A DNA stretch of 49,246 nucleotides from Tychonema sp. LEGE 07203 (GCF_015207285.1 NZ_JADEXD010000029.1:1-49246), one strand, 5' to 3'. Counted from the stretch's first letter, positions 6,611 to 16,535 are shown. Made by a program: numbers and translations. Notes: a model not told the origin generated them from the sequence alone.

Positions 6611-8797
6611 ATGGCAGCATCTTATTTTATCAGGCCCATAATTATTTTACTTTCCGGTCAATCTTTCGAGCAATTTATTTTGACTCTGGGGCTGATAATT
6701 TTGGCTGTCATTTTCGGTTTGACAGCTTTTATTTTTATTCGGATTTTCCTCAATTGGTTGCAGGCAAAACTTGAGGAAAATCGCCATTTTTATAAACGGC
6801 AATTCAAAATAAAGACTGGTCATTCAACCGCTTACCTTTCTGAAGAGGACTTACGCGCGGGGGAGCAGAAACCGGGTTTTTTTACGAAAATACTTCGTTA
6901 TCCGCAGCTTTGGGAAAAAACCCGGTTTCTTTGGTCGGAGTCCGTAAGTCCTGCTGAACCTGAAAACGTTTTTTTAGAACCGCAGTTTGTAGAAAATAAC
7001 ATAAAATTTAATGCTGTTTGGGGAACAGAAAACGATATTTTAGAAGCGGTACAACCGGAGATAACCTGCGAAAATTCAGCAGCAGTTGCCCATCTCTACC
7101 AACCGATCGCTCTTTGGCAAGGGCGCTTAATTTTGCCATCCCAGGAACAGCGCCAGCCCTACGATACAGTGTTTTTGGAAGTAATAAATGCCCCGAAAAA
7201 ATACCAAAAATTTATTGGCAAAACAGCATTTTTGAAGTGGCTAGCAAATCGCCAAGTGCAATTTTTTGTCCACGCAGTCAGTCAAGATATCAACTTCACA
7301 AAACAAACTAAAAAAAGTCAAAAATCGGGTAACATCCATCCAGATAGATTGAACGGCTGGCGAAATGTTGGCCCTTTGGAAACTTTAGCAGGCAGCCGAC
7401 TGGAAGACAGCGTGACTGTGATGCTGCGGAGGCCGGTGATTGCCATCAACCACAGCAGCGGCCAGCCGGAACTAATTATCGATCGCGAACCAGTACAAAT
7501 TATCGGACGTTTGTGCGCCTTAGTTTCAATTTTACAGCGCCAAGAACCCGACAGCAACAAATTTATTGTCCGGCACTTCAACAAAACATCTCAACAATTT
7601 GACGGCGCAGCCGAAATGATTCGGATTCCGCAAGTAGATGCTGACAAAAATGGCATAGCGAGGTCTACCAATTACCTGATAGAACAATCGCCATTAAATC
7701 CAGACGGCTGGTACATTTACGGCGAAAGAGATGAAGAAAGTATTTTTGTAGTGCAGGCAATCGAACCGCGCAAAATTACTCAGTTAATACCAGATGAAAC
7801 ACATTTCGGACTTGAAAAATCTTTAGCTTATTTAGAATCTGAAAACTGGTTAAATACAAAAGCTCAAAAAGGCAAAGCGAAAAAAGTATTGTTAATGCCA
7901 AACGAGGCGGCTGAAAATGCTTTAAACTCTCCTTGGCAAGAAGGAGATATCGGCATCGCGATTCACAGTTTCGGCGGTATCGGCGGCAAAAAAGGCGAGT
8001 CTGCACCGCTGGGAATTGTCACCGGACATTTTTCTTTCGGACTGGCAAAAGTGGTGCGCGATCGATTTACCGATGAACTGCGTTTTGATATAGAATACAA
8101 ACAAGTATACGCCCACAATCCCGACGGAATTGTCGCCGGTTCTAGCAAATGGCAAAGTTATATGGGAGATTTGCAGCGCGGCTGGTTGGGCGATCGCCCG
8201 GTTTGCGATATCATTTGTAAATTAGACTGCGTGTGTTGCGACTACAATTTTGATGGAATCATTTTGTCGCCTTTAACGGAATTAAACGAACAGCTAGATA
8301 TCATGATGGCGCGCTACCGCAGCGGAGACGGCACCGGCGCAACTTTAGTCACGCCAGCAACTTCTTGCGTCCAAGATTCGAGTCAGGCAATTTACGCTAC
8401 TATTAAAAAAATCACTGCCGCAATCGAGTCAAATCCTCAGATTCAAGATTGGCTGAAAACACATCCCGCCGACGCACAAACCCAAAGATTTTATCAGTTA
8501 GTAGCTTTAGGAGAGAGCTTAGAAAAAGTATTAATTCCCCTCGGTATTGTCCGTCCAGATTGGCGCAAAAATACGAGATTGGTGGGGATTGATTCGGAAC
8601 GTAAAAAAAGCTTTTTTTCGGTGATTGCGAACCTGCTAAAAGCTGCTATTAGTTACCGGACGATGCTCCCCAGACGCACCCAAGATGAAATTGCTAAAGT
8701 TTTATTAAAACAGGGAGCCTTTTTGTGGATAATCCGCACCAATCAAGTCGGGGGATTCGATCGAGATATTGAACCCGTAGCGCCGACAGGATTTTGA
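6611..8797 (+). CDS. Large membrane-anchored conserved cyanobacterial protein
   Basis: A 728-residue protein. One or two N-terminal membrane segments (residues about 5-50: LILAVIFGLTAFIFIRIFLNWLQ) are followed by a long soluble domain. Conserved-looking blocks include EGDIGIAIHSFGGIGGKKGE, ARYRSGDGTGATLVTPATSC followed by VQDSSQA, and a C-terminal LPRRTQDEIAKVLL. I recall related cyanobacterial proteins being labelled 'predicted Abi/CAAX protease', but I cannot find the EExxxR-type glutamates of that family, so no activity is claimed. The ATG at 6611 follows AGGTGG at good spacing and is preferred to the GTG at 6599. Residues from about 79 to 115 (including QKPGFFTKILRYPQLWEK) are encoded by a 107-bp palindromic element inserted without breaking the frame. 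Confidence 0.75.
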   Translation: MAASYFIRPIIILLSGQSFEQFILTLGLIILAVIFGLTAFIFIRIFLNWLQAKLEENRHFYKRQFKIKTGHSTAYLSEEDLRAGEQKPGFFTKILRYPQLWEKTRFLWSESVSPAEPENVFLEPQFVENNIKFNAVWGTENDILEAVQPEITCENSAAVAHLYQPIALWQGRLILPSQEQRQPYDTVFLEVINAPKKYQKFIGKTAFLKWLANRQVQFFVHAVSQDINFTKQTKKSQKSGNIHPDRLNGWRNVGPLETLAGSRLEDSVTVMLRRPVIAINHSSGQPELIIDREPVQIIGRLCALVSILQRQEPDSNKFIVRHFNKTSQQFDGAAEMIRIPQVDADKNGIARSTNYLIEQSPLNPDGWYIYGERDEESIFVVQAIEPRKITQLIPDETHFGLEKSLAYLESENWLNTKAQKGKAKKVLLMPNEAAENALNSPWQEGDIGIAIHSFGGIGGKKGESAPLGIVTGHFSFGLAKVVRDRFTDELRFDIEYKQVYAHNPDGIVAGSSKWQSYMGDLQRGWLGDRPVCDIICKLDCVCCDYNFDGIILSPLTELNEQLDIMMARYRSGDGTGATLVTPATSCVQDSSQAIYATIKKITAAIESNPQIQDWLKTHPADAQTQRFYQLVALGESLEKVLIPLGIVRPDWRKNTRLVGIDSERKKSFFSVIANLLKAAISYRTMLPRRTQDEIAKVLLKQGAFLWIIRTNQVGGFDRDIEPVAPTGF
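6846..6952. mobile_element. AGGACTTACG-ended palindromic element inside a CDS
   Basis: Perfect 10-bp terminal inverted repeats (AGGACTTACG at 6846 and CGTAAGTCCT at 6943) bracket an inner pair AGAAACCGGGTTT and AAACCCGGTTTCT. Related copies lie at 21148-21326 (right end kept), 34685-34805 (same core, different ends) and 46162-46200 (left end only). This copy is translated. Confidence 0.88.
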
Positions 8798-9084
8798 GTC
8801 AAATTATCATATAAGAAAAAGACGGCGGTTGAAACCGTCAGAAAGTCAAACGAAGATGATTCGGCGATTGAAATCGCTTCTACAAAAACGAAGTCTGCCT
8901 CCGCAGACTCAGAGATAATTCGGCGATTGAAATCGCTTCTACAAAAACGAAGTCTGCCTCCGCAGACTCAGAGATTGAGGGAGGATTTAAACGGGATTTG
9001 GTATCAGTCAACAGTCAACAGTTAACAGTTAACAGTTAACAGTCAACAGTCAACAGTTAACAGTCAACAGTCAACAATCAACCA
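8798..9084. repeat. Tandem duplication of a hairpin repeat, then ACAGTCA heptamers
   Basis: A unit of about 57 bp (TTCGGCGATTGAAATCGCTT through CGAAGTCTGCCTCCGCAGAC) occurs twice, from about 8860 and 8917. Its AGTCTGC...GCAGACT part forms a small stem-loop. A divergent inverted copy lies at 28456-28513. ACAGTCA/ACAGTTA heptamers fill 9005-9078. No gene seen. Confidence 0.85.
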
Positions 9085-10224
9085 TTACCAAGGAGTGACT
9101 GCAACAGTGCCGCCCGGTGCAATAACTACTCGGAAATCAGCCAGGGGCTCCGCTGGCGGCCTGGTGCCAATCGGTTTGTAAAGCAACTCCGATAACGGGG
9201 CTTCGGATCGATCGACTGCTGCCGAATTTTCCGACTTATAACCGACAATCGCCCCGTCTTTAGCCACACTCACCCGATAAACCAACTCCGCATCAACTGC
9301 AGGCTGATTCTTCAAAACTCCGTCAATTTGCTGGGAAAGTTTGCCCTTCAACACCTCAATTTCCGCCGGATCTGTAATCGGCACGGCTGCGGCACCAGGA
9401 CTTGCCAAACCTTCGGAAACAGGACTGGGCGTGCTTTCGGGCGAAGCGTCCGACTGCGGCGCGGGGATCGGAGTCGGCAAAATCGATTCAGCATTCGGAG
9501 TCCTCTCCCCCGGCAGCAAACCGTCAGCAGGCCTGGGATTGGGATTCGGCGAACCAGATCCGCTGGGATTCGGCGTGCCCTGATTCAGTCCTGCAGGATT
9601 GGGCTGCCGCACCGGATCTCTGGGGCGCTGGACTTCCGGTATCGGCACCAAGAAAAATGCCATCGCAGCCAAAGCCAAACTCGACACTCCCACGACAGCA
9701 GGCAAACTCCGCTTCGCCAAAGGTTCGGCAGATTTGATATAACGCTTGGAAATTGGGGTTAATTGCAGCGACAATTCCGGCAGCGTTTGGGTGTCGGCAA
9801 AAAATTGATCGATCGCCTCTACCAAGTCAAATAGCTGTACCGTCGTCAAATCTATTTCTGCTGACATTTCTGTTTTGCGATCGATTTGGGTGTCGCTGCC
9901 GGCTTCGGCGGGTAGAACGGTCAACCGGTGCGAATTCCCGTCAATTCTGTGCAACCGCACCATGCTCAAATTCGGGCCGTAGCGATCGGGATAATGCACT
10001 CCGCTCATAAATTCTTGAGCGTAGCTGCTGACTGCCCTCACCAAGCTTTCAAAAAACTCCCGTCCCCCGCTGAGGGGTTCGCCCAAACCTTTCACATAAC
10101 ATTCAGCGCTCATTAGTATGGAAAGTACCTGCCGCGTATCTAACTGGCTGGATACCGATCCATCGCTCAAGCCTTCTAAAACTAAGGTGCAATTTGGCAG
10201 ACTGTACTGACGCCTAATAGTCAT
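9085..10224 (-). CDS. DUF4335-family protein
   Basis: A 379-residue protein restricted, as far as I know, to cyanobacteria. The N-terminal domain (1-165) begins MTIRRQYSLPNCTLVLEGL, as in DUF4335 proteins. A single membrane helix follows (about 190-208, AVVGVSSLALAAMAFFLVP), then a Pro/Asn/Ser-rich linker (about 212-285) and a C-terminal domain ending VVIAPGGTVAVTPW. It begins 2 bp after the stop of the DUF3038 gene, so the two are co-transcribed and probably translationally coupled; this pairing recurs in cyanobacteria, which suggests the proteins work together. Topology suggests a cytoplasmic N-terminal domain and a C-terminal domain across the membrane. Function unknown. Confidence 0.88.
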   Translation of the reverse strand: MTIRRQYSLPNCTLVLEGLSDGSVSSQLDTRQVLSILMSAECYVKGLGEPLSGGREFFESLVRAVSSYAQEFMSGVHYPDRYGPNLSMVRLHRIDGNSHRLTVLPAEAGSDTQIDRKTEMSAEIDLTTVQLFDLVEAIDQFFADTQTLPELSLQLTPISKRYIKSAEPLAKRSLPAVVGVSSLALAAMAFFLVPIPEVQRPRDPVRQPNPAGLNQGTPNPSGSGSPNPNPRPADGLLPGERTPNAESILPTPIPAPQSDASPESTPSPVSEGLASPGAAAVPITDPAEIEVLKGKLSQQIDGVLKNQPAVDAELVYRVSVAKDGAIVGYKSENSAAVDRSEAPLSELLYKPIGTRPPAEPLADFRVVIAPGGTVAVTPW

Positions 10225-10226
10225 TT

Positions 10227-10853
10227 TTATTCCACTTCTCCATCAAACAGGCTAACCCAGAAGCGCTGCATTCCGGCTGTTCCCGTACAAAATAGCAGTT
10301 TGCTCAACAAGTTTAAAGCTAGTTCGTTGAGCTTGTCGTCGGAATTGTAAGCTGCAACTACCGATCGCTTCGGGTTCATGCGCGATCGAAAATGAGCTCG
10401 AAAGCGTTCTAAATAATCGGCAAGCTGCAAGTTCTGGTTGAGAGGCATATTTCTCGATCGCAACTGCTGCGAATCTTGCAGCAACTGGCGAATTGTCGCG
10501 GTTAACTTGCGCGCCATATTGCAGGCGATCGCCACCAGCGCTTTTGCCTCCACAACAGTTAGGGAGCGGCGCTGCGTATAGCGTCTCAGCGGGTTAGTAT
10601 TACGCATCTGCCAAAGGGCAACCCGATTTTTGATAATTGACTCAAATTCCAGTTCCTTTGACACTGCCAGCATTTCTTCCGCACCTCCGAGATACAAGGC
10701 TTCGATCGCCAGCAACATCAAGTCAATTTGCAATCTAGCGCGGCGGGGACACCCGTCACCGTTCGGCGACAAGTCTGGCAAACTGTCTAAAATCAACGGG
10801 TTTGACTCGGTAAGCAAAGTTTCTGACGGCATTAAGATCACGGCAACATCCAT
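10227..10853 (-). CDS. DUF3038-family protein
   Basis: A 208-residue, mostly helical soluble protein. It contains LILDSLPDL followed by RARLQIDLMLLAIEALYLGGAEEML and a long basic helical region, matching cyanobacterial DUF3038. It is the first gene of a two-gene operon with the DUF4335 gene (2-bp gap). The start is uncertain: ATG 10853, ATG 10832 (201 residues) and TTG 10862 are all possible and none has a clear Shine-Dalgarno. I chose 10853. Function unknown; a cytoplasmic partner of the membrane-anchored DUF4335 protein is an inference from the operon alone. Confidence 0.85.
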   Translation of the reverse strand: MDVAVILMPSETLLTESNPLILDSLPDLSPNGDGCPRRARLQIDLMLLAIEALYLGGAEEMLAVSKELEFESIIKNRVALWQMRNTNPLRRYTQRRSLTVVEAKALVAIACNMARKLTATIRQLLQDSQQLRSRNMPLNQNLQLADYLERFRAHFRSRMNPKRSVVAAYNSDDKLNELALNLLSKLLFCTGTAGMQRFWVSLFDGEVE

Positions 10854-11139
10854 TCCAAACAAACTATACGGTTATGCGGGGTCTCTGGCATGACAAATTC
10901 TCAATCAAAGACTCCTCTCGGATACTTTATTTTTATCATTCACTTTTATTGTGTCTTTTAAATCTAGCAGCAACCGACTGTCGCGGGCGAACTCTAGGGG
11001 CGGGAGTTCGATCGAACGCCGTCCGATCCGTCAGCCGATCCCTTAAAGCTTTGTGATTTCCCGGCGAAGCCGGGGGAGAAACCGACGGTGGACGATCGAA
11101 CTTGACCATTCCCAATTCTCGATTCCCCATTGCGATCTA

Positions 11140-11646
11140 TCAATGTTCCTGCAGCAGGGGTTTCGCCGCCGCTTCTCTTTGAGCCGTAAAATCACTAGCC
11201 GCCGCCCCATCCGTCAGACTAATTTTTCCCTTGATGCTGTCTCCCTCCACAATTCCTCGCAGTTTAACAGAACTGTTTTGACCGATCGCGATCGAGTCGC
11301 TGCAACCGGCTAAATTAGGAACCGCACCCGACAAGTTCAATCCTTGAGTTTCCCACTTGCCAACTAAAGAAGGTTTCTCCTCGGCTGTTTTTCCCAGAGC
11401 GCTCTGGCTGCTGCCCGATCGCAAATTACCGCTCAAATAAACACCAGATTGATCTATTGTCAATACCAAAGTATCTGATTTCAGACATTCTGGCAAGTCT
11501 TTCGCATCGAAGCGATAACTTCCTGCAATTCCCGGAGGAGCCTTTAAATTTGTTTCGCCGTAAGCAGTTACTACCTTAAAAAGTACCGCAACAAAAGCGA
11601 TAGAAATACTATAAAATGTAAACAGTTTGACGTTAAAATGAGGCAT
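11140..11646 (-). CDS. Small exported or membrane-anchored protein of unknown function
   Basis: A 168-residue protein with an N-terminal hydrophobic segment (residues 8-29, LFTFYSISIAFVAVLFKVV) that could be a signal peptide or anchor. A beta-rich domain follows with GSYRFDAKDLPECLKSDTL, GVYLSGNLRSG and LNLSGAVPNLAGCSDSI. Two cysteines in the predicted exported part could form a disulphide. It lies downstream of the antiporter on the same strand, but about 400 bp of heptamer repeats separates them, and the repeats run to within about 10 bp of its start codon and leave no obvious ribosome-binding site. A periplasmic or lumenal role is inferred; no domain recognised. Confidence 0.65.
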   Translation of the reverse strand: MPHFNVKLFTFYSISIAFVAVLFKVVTAYGETNLKAPPGIAGSYRFDAKDLPECLKSDTLVLTIDQSGVYLSGNLRSGSSQSALGKTAEEKPSLVGKWETQGLNLSGAVPNLAGCSDSIAIGQNSSVKLRGIVEGDSIKGKISLTDGAAASDFTAQREAAAKPLLQEH

Positions 11647-12047
11647 AATTTTGACTGTTGGCTGTTGGCTGTTGGCTGTTGGCTGTTGGCTGTTGGCTGT
11701 TAACTGTTAACTGTTAACTGTTAACTGTTGGCTGTTGACTACTGACTAATGACTGCGGACTAATGACTACTGACTAATGACTGCTGACTAATGACTGCTG
11801 ACTAATGATATCGTTTCCGGTTGCATCGTCAGGTGATTTAACCGCAGAGAACACAGAGGACACAGAGAGAGAATAGAGATATGAATACAGGACGATGAAG
11901 AGAGGATTTGATATGACTGTTAATTGTTAACTAATAACTGATGACTGCCAACTGCTTTCCTGTCAACAGTCAACAGTCAACAATCAACAGTCAACAGTCA
12001 ACCGTCAACCGTCAACCGTCAACAGTCAACCGTCAACCGTCAACAAA
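11647..12047. repeat. Heptamer arrays with an embedded dispersed-repeat end
   Basis: TTGGCTG and TTAACTG heptamers (about 11652-11740) are followed by ACTAATG units to 11806. Then comes the end word GATATCGTTTCCGGTTGCATC (11807-11827) with AGGTGATT, a short ACACAGAGGA-type repeat, and ACAGTCA/ACCGTCA heptamers from about 11960 to 12045. No gene seen. Confidence 0.88.
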
Positions 12048-14249
12048 TTACCTTCGAGGAAGTACCGAAGCCAAGTGCGATCGCACTTTAACGTAACACC
12101 GCGCAATCAGCAGCGAAGAATGACACTGCACCGCCAATTCATCAGTATACTGTCCCAAAGTTTGGCGCTCAATTCCCCACTCCCGACTCGTACCCGCAAT
12201 CGTCAAATCAGCATTAGCAGAAGCAGCAATCACCGCTTGAATTGGCTCGGCAGCCTCCACAATCGGAGTTTCAATTCGCGATCGCACATCAACCGGCAAC
12301 TGTTCCATCACTCGCTGAAACTCGTAACTCAGCTCGTTTCCCTCGAACCCGTTTACCCCCACCCGCAGCACCGTCAAACGGCGTTTCTCGCTATTAACTA
12401 ACAGTCTCAGCGCCAATTCTAAGCCCAAATCATCGTGAATATTTGCCGCATAAGGCACTAACAAATTATTCAACCGTTCCCGGCCCCTGTCAACAAAAAC
12501 TGCTACATCCACCTTAGCGCTGCTGAGAATTTGACCGACACGCCCTCCCAAACGGTTGCTGCTAAAAGTAGGCCTGTGCCATCCTACCAAAATCAAATCC
12601 GCGCGATCGAGTTCCGCAATTTGCGCCGTTTCCCGCGCCACATCCTTAGTAACCCGAACGATCGGATGCACGAATTTTCTCGCCTCCGGAATTTCCAAAC
12701 TATCAATCAATTCTGATAATTTCGAGCGGCGCTCTTGAATAATGCGATCGGCTTCCGCAGGCGTACTTTCAAAAGCATAATCCTCATTGAATTCTATCAA
12801 ACTTAGAGGATGAACCGCCGAATGTGAATCGTTACCGCCCGTGCCAGCAGCCGGCAGCGCCAGCCCTACCGCTAGCCGCAGTAAACCCTTCTGCGTGCTG
12901 GGATTAGCAACCGGTACTAAAATTCGATAAGTTTTTAGCAAATTGTTAACTGTTTCTTCGCTGCTACTAGCAATTGGTGAATCTTCTAATTCTGAATTCT
13001 CAGAGTTAACTTCTGAAATATCTAACCGAATTAACCGTTTGGGATAAGTCCACTCCAACAGCGGCGAAGTCATAAAAGTTGTTACTAAAGCCATGAGGAC
13101 TAACATCGTAAATAGCACCGGGGAAATTACGCCCAGAGAAAGACCGATATTCAGCACAATTAGTTCAGTCAAACCGCGAGTGTTCATCATCCAACCCAGC
13201 GCTGAAGCTTCGCGGTTGCTGATGCCGCAGACTCTTGCAGCAGCGTAAGTTCCGACGTATTTACCAATAATTGCTACTCCTAAAACTGCGGCGCACAGCA
13301 GCCACAATTCAGGACTGTTTAGCAAGCCGATTTGAGTCCTCAAACCGCTGTAAGCAAAAAAGATTGGCAGCAGAAATATTAGGACAAAATCTTCGGTTTT
13401 TTCAGCTAATTCTCTGGTGAGTCCGGCATTTTTTGGCATGGCCACACCGAGCAAAAATGCACCGAAGATTAAATGAATGCCAATCAATTCAGTAATTAGG
13501 GCAGATGCTACAACTGCCATGTAAATTCCCGCCAGCACTAACTGCGTTAATCTGCCCGTGCGGTTGTAGTGTTTGGAAAGCCGCTGCAAGAACCAGCGGA
13601 CTACAGTCATCATGAAACCAATGTAAATTAAAGATTCAAAAATGGTCGGCAAAGCGCCCAGCATCGAATTAGTTCGAGTAACTGCGATCGCCACCGCTAA
13701 CAAACACCACGCCGTCACGTCATCTACAGCAGCACAAGTCAGGGCCAGAGTCCCCAATTTGGTATTCTGCAAGTTGTGCTCTGTAATAATTCTTGCCAGC
13801 ACCGGAAACGCAGTAATTGACATCGCAGCGCCCAAAAACAGAGCAAAGGCTGTAAATGAAACGCTATTATTTGAAACGATCGGGTACAGCAGCAGTGCTA
13901 GAATGCTTCCCAGGGAAAACGGCACTAAAATGCTGACGTGGGAAGTTAAAATCGCTATATCTAAATTGTTTTTGAGATACTTCGGATTCAGTTCTAAACC
14001 AATCAAAAACATGAAAAATATCAGCCCCACCTCAGACAGCACGTTGAGGAATGGAACTGCCTCGGCTGGAAAAAGTGCTGTTGCTAAATCTGGTGCAATC
14101 AAGCCCAACAGAGAAGGCCCGAGCATAATTCCTGCTACAATTTCTCCAATAACTTGAGGTTGTTTGATCGCTCGAAATCCTAAACCGACAAGTCTCGAAA
14201 GTGCAATCACAATTAGAACTTCAAGCAAGACGAGAATGGGGATGGGCAT
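12048..14249 (-). CDS. CPA2-family cation/proton antiporter with C-terminal Usp-like region
   Basis: A 733-residue protein. Residues 1-390 form about 12 membrane helices of a Na+/H+ or K+/H+ exchanger (KefB/NapA-like), with [20 protein letters not shown], the [15 protein letters not shown] block holding the two adjacent aspartates of the ion-binding site, and [19 protein letters not shown]. Residues about 440-733 are cytoplasmic and look like two universal-stress-protein-type alpha/beta units ([57 protein letters not shown]). The ATG at 14249 ([11 protein letters not shown]) is chosen because membrane helix 1 follows at once; the longer frame up to 14387 has no membrane-protein character. Role: ion and pH homeostasis in the plasma or thylakoid membrane; ion specificity unknown. 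Confidence 0.9.
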   Translation of the reverse strand: MPIPILVLLEVLIVIALSRLVGLGFRAIKQPQVIGEIVAGIMLGPSLLGLIAPDLATALFPAEAVPFLNVLSEVGLIFFMFLIGLELNPKYLKNNLDIAILTSHVSILVPFSLGSILALLLYPIVSNNSVSFTAFALFLGAAMSITAFPVLARIITEHNLQNTKLGTLALTCAAVDDVTAWCLLAVAIAVTRTNSMLGALPTIFESLIYIGFMMTVVRWFLQRLSKHYNRTGRLTQLVLAGIYMAVVASALITELIGIHLIFGAFLLGVAMPKNAGLTRELAEKTEDFVLIFLLPIFFAYSGLRTQIGLLNSPELWLLCAAVLGVAIIGKYVGTYAAARVCGISNREASALGWMMNTRGLTELIVLNIGLSLGVISPVLFTMLVLMALVTTFMTSPLLEWTYPKRLIRLDISEVNSENSELEDSPIASSSEETVNNLLKTYRILVPVANPSTQKGLLRLAVGLALPAAGTGGNDSHSAVHPLSLIEFNEDYAFESTPAEADRIIQERRSKLSELIDSLEIPEARKFVHPIVRVTKDVARETAQIAELDRADLILVGWHRPTFSSNRLGGRVGQILSSAKVDVAVFVDRGRERLNNLLVPYAANIHDDLGLELALRLLVNSEKRRLTVLRVGVNGFEGNELSYEFQRVMEQLPVDVRSRIETPIVEAAEPIQAVIAASANADLTIAGTSREWGIERQTLGQYTDELAVQCHSSLLIARCYVKVRSHLASVLPRR

Positions 14250-14663
14250 GGCGTTTTGAGCTTTGGGGTTTTGGCGGGTCGAAAGGAAACTCGTAAAGCA
14301 GGCATAATTGTCGAGGTAGAAGGCACAAGACACGCACCAACAACGCCATTGTCTCACAAGCGAACAAAGGCTTTGGCAACCTCCCACCCGGATTTTTCGT
14401 TTTTAACAAAAGAAGCCCTTGCAAGTAACTTTAACCGCAGCGTGCACGCCCCCCACCGAACCCGCCCGCTAAATCTCACCTCCGGGGGCCCGGCCAACCC
14501 TACGGATATCACTGAGATTGTTAGAAAAAATAGGGTTCGCTGTGATAAACTAGAGGAGTTGTTTAAATTCGCACATCCGGGTTTTCGGGTGTTTCAAAAG
14601 CGCAAACTTTTGGAAATACTACCGGATGGAGGATTAACCCGAATATCAGGAGTTAAAAATACA
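14250..14663. promoter_or_regulatory. rpsB leader / divergent promoter region
   Basis: This 414-bp gap separates the divergent antiporter and rpsB genes. A GC-rich part (14430-14510) precedes a promoter-like stretch near 14518-14552 (TTGTTA, then TGTGATAAACT) and a possible hairpin CACATCCGGGTTTTCGGGTG at 14572-14591. The long leader could carry S2 autoregulation, as known in other bacteria, but I see no recognised S2-binding motif. Confidence 0.35.
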
Positions 14664-15494
14664 ATGCCAGTAGTCAGTTTGGCTCAAATGTTAGAGTCAG
14701 GGGTTCACTTCGGACACCAAACCCGCCGGTGGAACCCGAAAATGTCTCAATACATTTTTACAGAGCGCAACGGGGTTCACATCATCGACCTCGTGCAAAC
14801 CGCTCAGCTTATGGAAGATGCCTACGAGTACATGAGAGTGGCCTCAGAAAAAGGCAAAAAGTTTTTGTTCGTGGGTACGAAGCGCCAAGCAGCCGGGATT
14901 GTAGCCCAAGAAGCTCAACGCTGCGGTGCTTATTACGTCAACCAGCGCTGGCTGGGGGGAATGCTCACCAACTGGACGACGATTAAGTCCCGCGTGGAGC
15001 GCCTCAAGGATTTGGAGCGCCGCGAAGAAATCGGTGCCCTCGATTTGTTGCCGAAAAAAGAAGCTTCGGTGCTGCGCCGAGAACTGGCAAAACTCCAGAA
15101 GTATCTGGGCGGAATCAAAACTATGCGTAAGATTCCCGACGGAGTGGTGCTGGTAGACCAACGCCGCGAGTATAATGCGGTGTTGGAATGCCAAAAGCTG
15201 GGAATTCCGATCGTTTCTCTGTTGGACACCAATTGCGACCCGGATTTGGTTGACATTGCGATTCCGGCAAACGACGATGCTATTCGATCGATCAAGCTGA
15301 TTGTCGGCAAGTTGGCTGATGCCATCTACGAAGGTCGTCACGGTCAGCCAAGCGGCGAAGGTGACGACGACTACGACTACGAAGGTGGCTACGAAGGCGC
15401 TGAATATGAGGGCGAAATTGAAGAATTGGATGACCCCAATTATGTAGATCCCGACGAAGCCGCTGAGACCGAGGGCGAAGAAACCGAGAGCTAG
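14664..15494 (+). CDS. rpsB: 30S ribosomal protein S2
   Basis: A 276-residue ribosomal protein S2. It starts [19 protein letters not shown], followed by [20 protein letters not shown], with the central LFVGTKRQA and [12 protein letters not shown] and the C-terminal [21 protein letters not shown], all family signatures. The ATG at 14664 follows AGGAGTTAAAAATACA; the open frame extends far upstream but is not S2-like there. After the conserved core (to about residue 228) there is a roughly 45-residue acidic tail rich in Asp, Glu, Tyr and Gly, a kind of extension known in cyanobacterial S2. It acts in the small ribosomal subunit. tsf follows, but with an unusually long repeat-filled spacer. Confidence 0.97.
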   Translation: MPVVSLAQMLESGVHFGHQTRRWNPKMSQYIFTERNGVHIIDLVQTAQLMEDAYEYMRVASEKGKKFLFVGTKRQAAGIVAQEAQRCGAYYVNQRWLGGMLTNWTTIKSRVERLKDLERREEIGALDLLPKKEASVLRRELAKLQKYLGGIKTMRKIPDGVVLVDQRREYNAVLECQKLGIPIVSLLDTNCDPDLVDIAIPANDDAIRSIKLIVGKLADAIYEGRHGQPSGEGDDDYDYEGGYEGAEYEGEIEELDDPNYVDPDEAAETEGEETES

Positions 15495-15875
15495 TATTGC
15501 GATCGGAATCTGAACAACAAGAAATTAAAAATTAAAGATTGAAGATTAAAAATAATAATTATTTTTAGTTGGACATTTTTAATTTTTAATTGTACCTGGC
15601 ACGAGTCTAAGTCATTAGTAGAGTTCTGGCAAAAGCATTCATTGTGTTAGTGTTAGCACCAAAATTAATTATGGTGCTACAGGTACAAAGTCAGCCCTAA
15701 GGCCGACTAAGTATTTTTTCACTCCTGTCCAATCATTAACATTAAGATTAGTAACTAATGACTAATGACTGTTAAGAGGGCGGGCACGGGGCACCGCCCC
15801 TACTAACTGATGACTGATGACTGATGACTAATGACTGATGACTAATAACTAATTTTGATTGGGAACTTAAGGAAG
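15495..15875. repeat. rpsB-tsf spacer: hairpins and ACTAATG heptamers
   Basis: AT-rich palindromic sequence (AAATTAAAAATTAAAG at 15523, TTTTTAATTTTTAATT near 15577) is followed by a terminator-like hairpin AGTCAGCCCTAAGGCCGACT with a T-run (15690-15719). An AGGGCGGGCACGG...CCGCCCCTAC element (15777-15803) and ACTGATG/ACTAATG/ACTAATA heptamers run up to the tsf ribosome-binding site. No gene seen. Confidence 0.75.
15690..15719 (+). terminator. Probable intrinsic terminator or attenuator after rpsB
   Basis: The stem AGTC-GCC / GGC-GACT around a CTAA loop is followed by AAGTATTTTTTC. It could end part of the rpsB transcription ahead of tsf. Confidence 0.45.
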
Positions 15876-16535
15876 ATGGCGGATATATCTGCAAAACTTG
15901 TTAAAGAACTGCGCGACAAAACCGGCGCTGGCATGATGGACTGCAAAAAAGCCCTCATTGCAAACGAAGGCGATGTCGAAACATCCATTGAGTGGCTGCG
16001 GAAAAAAGGTCTGGCTGGGGCTGACAAAAAAGCAGGACGGGTTGCCTCAGAAGGACTCGTAGGTAGCTACATCCACACCGGCGGCCGCGTGGGAGTGCTC
16101 GTGGAAGTGAACTGCGAAACTGATTTTGTGGCACGCCGCGAAGAATTCCAAACTTTGGTGCGAAATATTGCGATGCAAATTGCAGCTTGCCCGAATGTGG
16201 AATACGTGAAAGTTGAAGATATCCCTGCCGAAATTGTCGAAAGAGAAAAGGCAATTGAAATGGAAAAGGACGACTTGGGCAACAAGCCTGACAACATCAA
16301 AGAAAAGATTGTTCAAGGGCGCATTGACAAGCGCATGAAAGAGTTATCTTTGATGGATCAACCTTTTATTCGAGATCAGAATATCTCGGTAGAAGAGTTG
16401 GTAAAACAAACGATCGCCCAAATCGGAGAAAATGTCCAAGTGCGCCGCTTCGTGCGTTTTGTCTTGGGCGAAGGCATTGAAAAAGCAGAAGCTAACTTTG
16501 CCGATGAAGTGGCAGCCCAAATGGGTGCTCAATAA
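15876..16535 (+). CDS. tsf: Translation elongation factor Ts
   Basis: A 219-residue EF-Ts, the nucleotide-exchange factor for EF-Tu. The N-terminal UBA-like domain ([24 protein letters not shown]), the EF-Tu-contacting [10 protein letters not shown] block at about residues 76-85, and a short C-terminal part match the compact cyanobacterial form, which is shorter than the roughly 283-residue E. coli protein. The start is the ATG at 15876, directly after TTAAGGAAG. The upstream ATG at 15855 lies in repeat-adjacent sequence. rpsB lies 381 bp upstream. Confidence 0.97.
   Translation: MADISAKLVKELRDKTGAGMMDCKKALIANEGDVETSIEWLRKKGLAGADKKAGRVASEGLVGSYIHTGGRVGVLVEVNCETDFVARREEFQTLVRNIAMQIAACPNVEYVKVEDIPAEIVEREKAIEMEKDDLGNKPDNIKEKIVQGRIDKRMKELSLMDQPFIRDQNISVEELVKQTIAQIGENVQVRRFVRFVLGEGIEKAEANFADEVAAQMGAQ

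Noticed and set aside
8822..8975. Possible CRISPR array (repeats containing GTTGAAAC-like words)
   Set aside because: Only two units, directly adjacent with identical 'spacers', and hairpin repeats of the same type occur singly elsewhere; no cas genes.
14256..14663. N-terminal 136-residue extension of ribosomal protein S2
   Set aside because: Composition unlike S2; the normal S2 start with a Shine-Dalgarno is at 14664.
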